Assembly (NCBI GenBank): GCA_017556845.1
Contig: JAFYMA010000134.1
Coordinates: forward strand, 1-8,170
Direction: 5' to 3'
Source of the DNA: Clostridia bacterium
Lineage (GTDB): Bacteria > Bacillota > Clostridia > Oscillospirales > CAG-272
DNA: 8,170 nucleotides
The first letter of the stretch is position 1. Each line of letters begins with the position of its first letter. A program made the position numbers and the translations under genes. The notes below the pieces were generated by a model. The model was not told where the DNA came from. It saw only the letters and a program-made list of their open reading frames with translations, and searched no databases. Positions 5,892-8,170 of this stretch are shown here, in pieces.

Positions 5892-8170
5892 TTACATATA
5901 TTCTTCTTCTGATAATGCACGTATTTTATGCGTCGAATTGTGCATACGCTTTCTTGCTTTTATGATATAGTATGCACCTATACACACAACGAGCAATGCA
6001 AAGCAAACCGATATAGAAATTATTATCGGAGCAAATGATGCCTTTTCATTTAAAAAGCGTACGTTTGACAATGTCATTGAATAATCACCGCCATCCTTTG
6101 ATGAGTGCGGCTTTATGCGTATTTTCATACTTTGTGCGCTGTTTCCCGTCAAGGCGAGAAAATCAGATATATCATAAGTAAGACTTGCTTTATCCTTTAC
6201 GGATATCTGCGATACACCCTCAAATACGATAGATCGTCCTACAGCATCAACGCCGCGCATAAGTATCATCACGTCTGTATATTCAGTATTTTCAGGTGCA
6301 TTTACTTCTATATCGAACGATACGTAACCGGTTTTTGAAAGACTTGCATCCGAAAGCATACGGCAAACACCTCTGTACTCGCGCACATCCGTATTATACG
6401 TTTGACAAACGAGCTGACCGTATTTTCCTTCGTCTTGCGACGTTACGCTTTTTGCGTTGTCCGACGGATAAAATCCGCACACGCCGTCGGAAAAATCAAA
6501 TCTCACCGTATCAGGATGGTTTATCGGGGAGATAGGCAGACCTGACAGAACTATGCGCCTTTCCTGATCGGCGGTATGATCATTTATAATATCGGTATAA
6601 GACGATACTCCCAAAATTGATGTATACGGTGCTGTTACCGAATTCGACATATCGGTATCTATACTTTCAAACACTCTGTATATTTCTTTTTTTTCATCAG
6701 TCATTCCGAGAGAATCGTCATTTGCCGTATAAAGACCTGAATTTTTACATACCGCCTTTGCCGAATCAACATGGGAAGAATAAATAAACGCTTCTACACC
6801 TTTTATGCTCTCGCAGGTGTAATATGCAAGTGCGTATGCGGCTGCCTGCTTTTTTTGTTCAGCCTGCGTGTTTTCCCCGGAAGAAAAGGCACACGCGGAA
6901 ACTGTAATTTTTCGTTTTTGACCGTTATAAAGCAGATCGTCTTCTGCAAGGAAGGAGTCGAGAACTGAAATATTCTTCATAGTAACAAACGGTGTTGACT
7001 GCTGCATATCAGCCATATCCTCACGCCAGAATTCCATGCATTGTATATCCGCGTTATAAAGCTCTGCTGCAAGCGACCAGCCGAGATCTCCGTACTGCTT
7101 TATACTACTGTTAAAGAGTGTTAAAAATTCCTTTGCCGAATAATCGAGCGTAGAATCGGGGGACATATCGCGAACGGGGGTATTATAGCATCCGTTCACG
7201 GAAACGTATACCTTTGCATTTGCATACGTATTTTTAAGCGCCATATAAGCACAGCGAAACGCTTTTGCGTATCTGTCAGTATATTCCTTTACGGACATCT
7301 GACCTGAATAATTGGCATATCTGTTTGAATTGACACAATTACCGATGATATAGCTGCCTGCAAAGCCGTATTTACCGTCCTTAACGGAATACCTGCCCGC
7401 AAGGAACGTCATCGCAGAATACAAATATTCTCCGCCGCCATCAATTCCTATCCCGTAATATTCAGCATCCTCAGAGGTGCTTATACAATATAATTTTTTG
7501 GCGTTTTCACCCGTAGCTTCATCAGGCGGTGTAAGCACTGCCTGAAGATACACGTTTACACCGCTGTCGGACATGACCTTTATTTTGTGGTCAAGAGAGT
7601 TTACGTAAGCATCGTCGAAATAATATGTTTTACCGTATAAGTTTACTGTGTGTAACGATGAGGTGTCATCGCTTATGAGCTTATTAAGCTCAACGTTTAT
7701 AACGGTATGGCACACACCGAGCTGTTGAGCATCGCTTATCAGCCGTATATCAAGACCTTTTTTTGAATGCACCGAAGGATAATTAAACGTATCACCCGCA
7801 AGATCACCGTCTGACAGACACACGGGTTCTGTCAGCCTTTCATATCCTTCAGACGTTTTTTTGCCGAGATAAAACGGAGAATACATATATTCACTGCTCA
7901 AAATATCTATCTGCGCATTTCCGCTTGATACATCGACGTCCGAAAGCACCGCACGGTCACCGCTGCCTCGAACGGACATGACTATATCGGCGCATTCAGC
8001 ATCTATTAAAGCTGCATTCCAATTCACGTTCAAAGCTTTGCCGTCTTTATGCAAAACGACCGTTATTCCCTTTCCCTCTGCATCCGAGAGTTGCTCGGAT
8101 GCAATTACGGTGAGGGAAGAAAGAATAACGGTCAATGCTAATATAAAGGACAAAGCAAATCTGCTTATAC
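5892..8170 (-). CDS. Secreted, C-terminally anchored DUF5722-like TIM-barrel protein (glycoside-hydrolase-like), N-terminus missing
   Basis: The frame is open to the right edge, so the gene is partial. The TTG at 8151-8153 lies inside a hydrophobic signal-peptide core, with an Arg codon just upstream, so the start is outside the window. Counting from that TTG (753 residues), there is a signal sequence (to about 18), an N-terminal beta domain (about 25-120), a putative TIM barrel (about 130-500), a jelly-roll-like domain (about 545-700), one TM helix (707-731) and a basic tail (KARKRMH). The barrel start SKKGLDIRLISDAQQLGVCH, then SYIIGN, AFIY and the IYRVFESIDT end, resemble DUF5722 as I remember it. 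Expected Glu positions read GNC (Cys273) and SAC (Ala420), so it may lack hydrolase activity. A cell-surface carbohydrate-related role is inferred; the substrate is unknown. Confidence 0.75.
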   Translation of the reverse strand, partial: ISRFALSFILALTVILSSLTVIASEQLSDAEGKGITVVLHKDGKALNVNWNAALIDAECADIVMSVRGSGDRAVLSDVDVSSGNAQIDILSSEYMYSPFYLGKKTSEGYERLTEPVCLSDGDLAGDTFNYPSVHSKKGLDIRLISDAQQLGVCHTVINVELNKLISDDTSSLHTVNLYGKTYYFDDAYVNSLDHKIKVMSDSGVNVYLQAVLTPPDEATGENAKKLYCISTSEDAEYYGIGIDGGGEYLYSAMTFLAGRYSVKDGKYGFAGSYIIGNCVNSNRYANYSGQMSVKEYTDRYAKAFRCAYMALKNTYANAKVYVSVNGCYNTPVRDMSPDSTLDYSAKEFLTLFNSSIKQYGDLGWSLAAELYNADIQCMEFWREDMADMQQSTPFVTMKNISVLDSFLAEDDLLYNGQKRKITVSACAFSSGENTQAEQKKQAAAYALAYYTCESIKGVEAFIYSSHVDSAKAVCKNSGLYTANDDSLGMTDEKKEIYRVFESIDTDMSNSVTAPYTSILGVSSYTDIINDHTADQERRIVLSGLPISPINHPDTVRFDFSDGVCGFYPSDNAKSVTSQDEGKYGQLVCQTYNTDVREYRGVCRMLSDASLSKTGYVSFDIEVNAPENTEYTDVMILMRGVDAVGRSIVFEGVSQISVKDKASLTYDISDFLALTGNSAQSMKIRIKPHSSKDGGDYSMTLSNVRFLNEKASFAPIIISISVCFALLVVCIGAYYIIKARKRMHNSTHKIRALSEEEYM

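Noticed and set aside
1..8170. Horizontal transfer, insertion sequence or prophage boundary
   Set aside because: I saw no transposase, integrase, terminal repeats, target duplications or clear shift in base composition. The inverted repeats found are explained as terminators or leader/promoter elements.

Overview
All recognisable genes lie on the minus strand, so transcription runs from the right edge to the left edge. Several signs point to an anaerobic Gram-positive of the Clostridia, most likely Ruminococcaceae/Oscillospiraceae: strong AGGAGG-type ribosome binding sites, moderate-to-low G+C by eye, large fused MacB-topology ABC transporters with long extracytoplasmic loops, and a DUF5722-like secreted protein. 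This placement is inference, because no taxonomic marker other than S20 is present.

Right to left, the layout is as follows. (1) Positions 5892-8170 hold a secreted, C-terminally membrane-anchored protein that looks like a DUF5722 TIM-barrel (glycoside-hydrolase-like) protein. It runs off the right edge, so its start is missing. (2) Positions 5673-5891 are a regulatory interval for rpsT: helically phased A-tracts, a near-consensus extended -10 promoter, and a transcribed leader of about 100 nt with a long bulged stem-loop. (3) Positions 5412-5672 are rpsT (ribosomal protein S20) with a GTG start. (4) Positions 5365-5416 are a strong symmetrical terminator whose extended arm includes the rpsT stop codon. 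(5) Positions 5237-5364 carry a promoter and an imperfect inverted repeat overlapping the expected transcription start of the next operon. (6) Positions 48-5236 are two translationally coupled ABC transporter genes sharing an ATGA overlap. Each encodes an ATPase domain fused to an FtsX/MacB-type permease, of 743 and 986 residues. (7) Positions 1-39 are a perfect 14-bp hairpin just after the last stop codon.

The two ABC proteins have the MacB topology (ATPase, TM1, large extracytoplasmic domain, TM2-4), and both keep all ATPase motifs. They most likely form one asymmetric heterodimer. No membrane-fusion protein, two-component system or peptide precursor is visible next to them, so the substrate is unknown.

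The points most worth a second look are the DUF5722-like protein with Cys and Ala where catalytic Glu would be expected, the structured rpsT leader, the Tyr/acid-rich insertion of about 112 residues in the larger ABC protein, and the inverted repeat at the start of the ABC transcript. I see no mobile element, CRISPR array, tRNA or rRNA, and no gene-free stretch longer than 300 bases.
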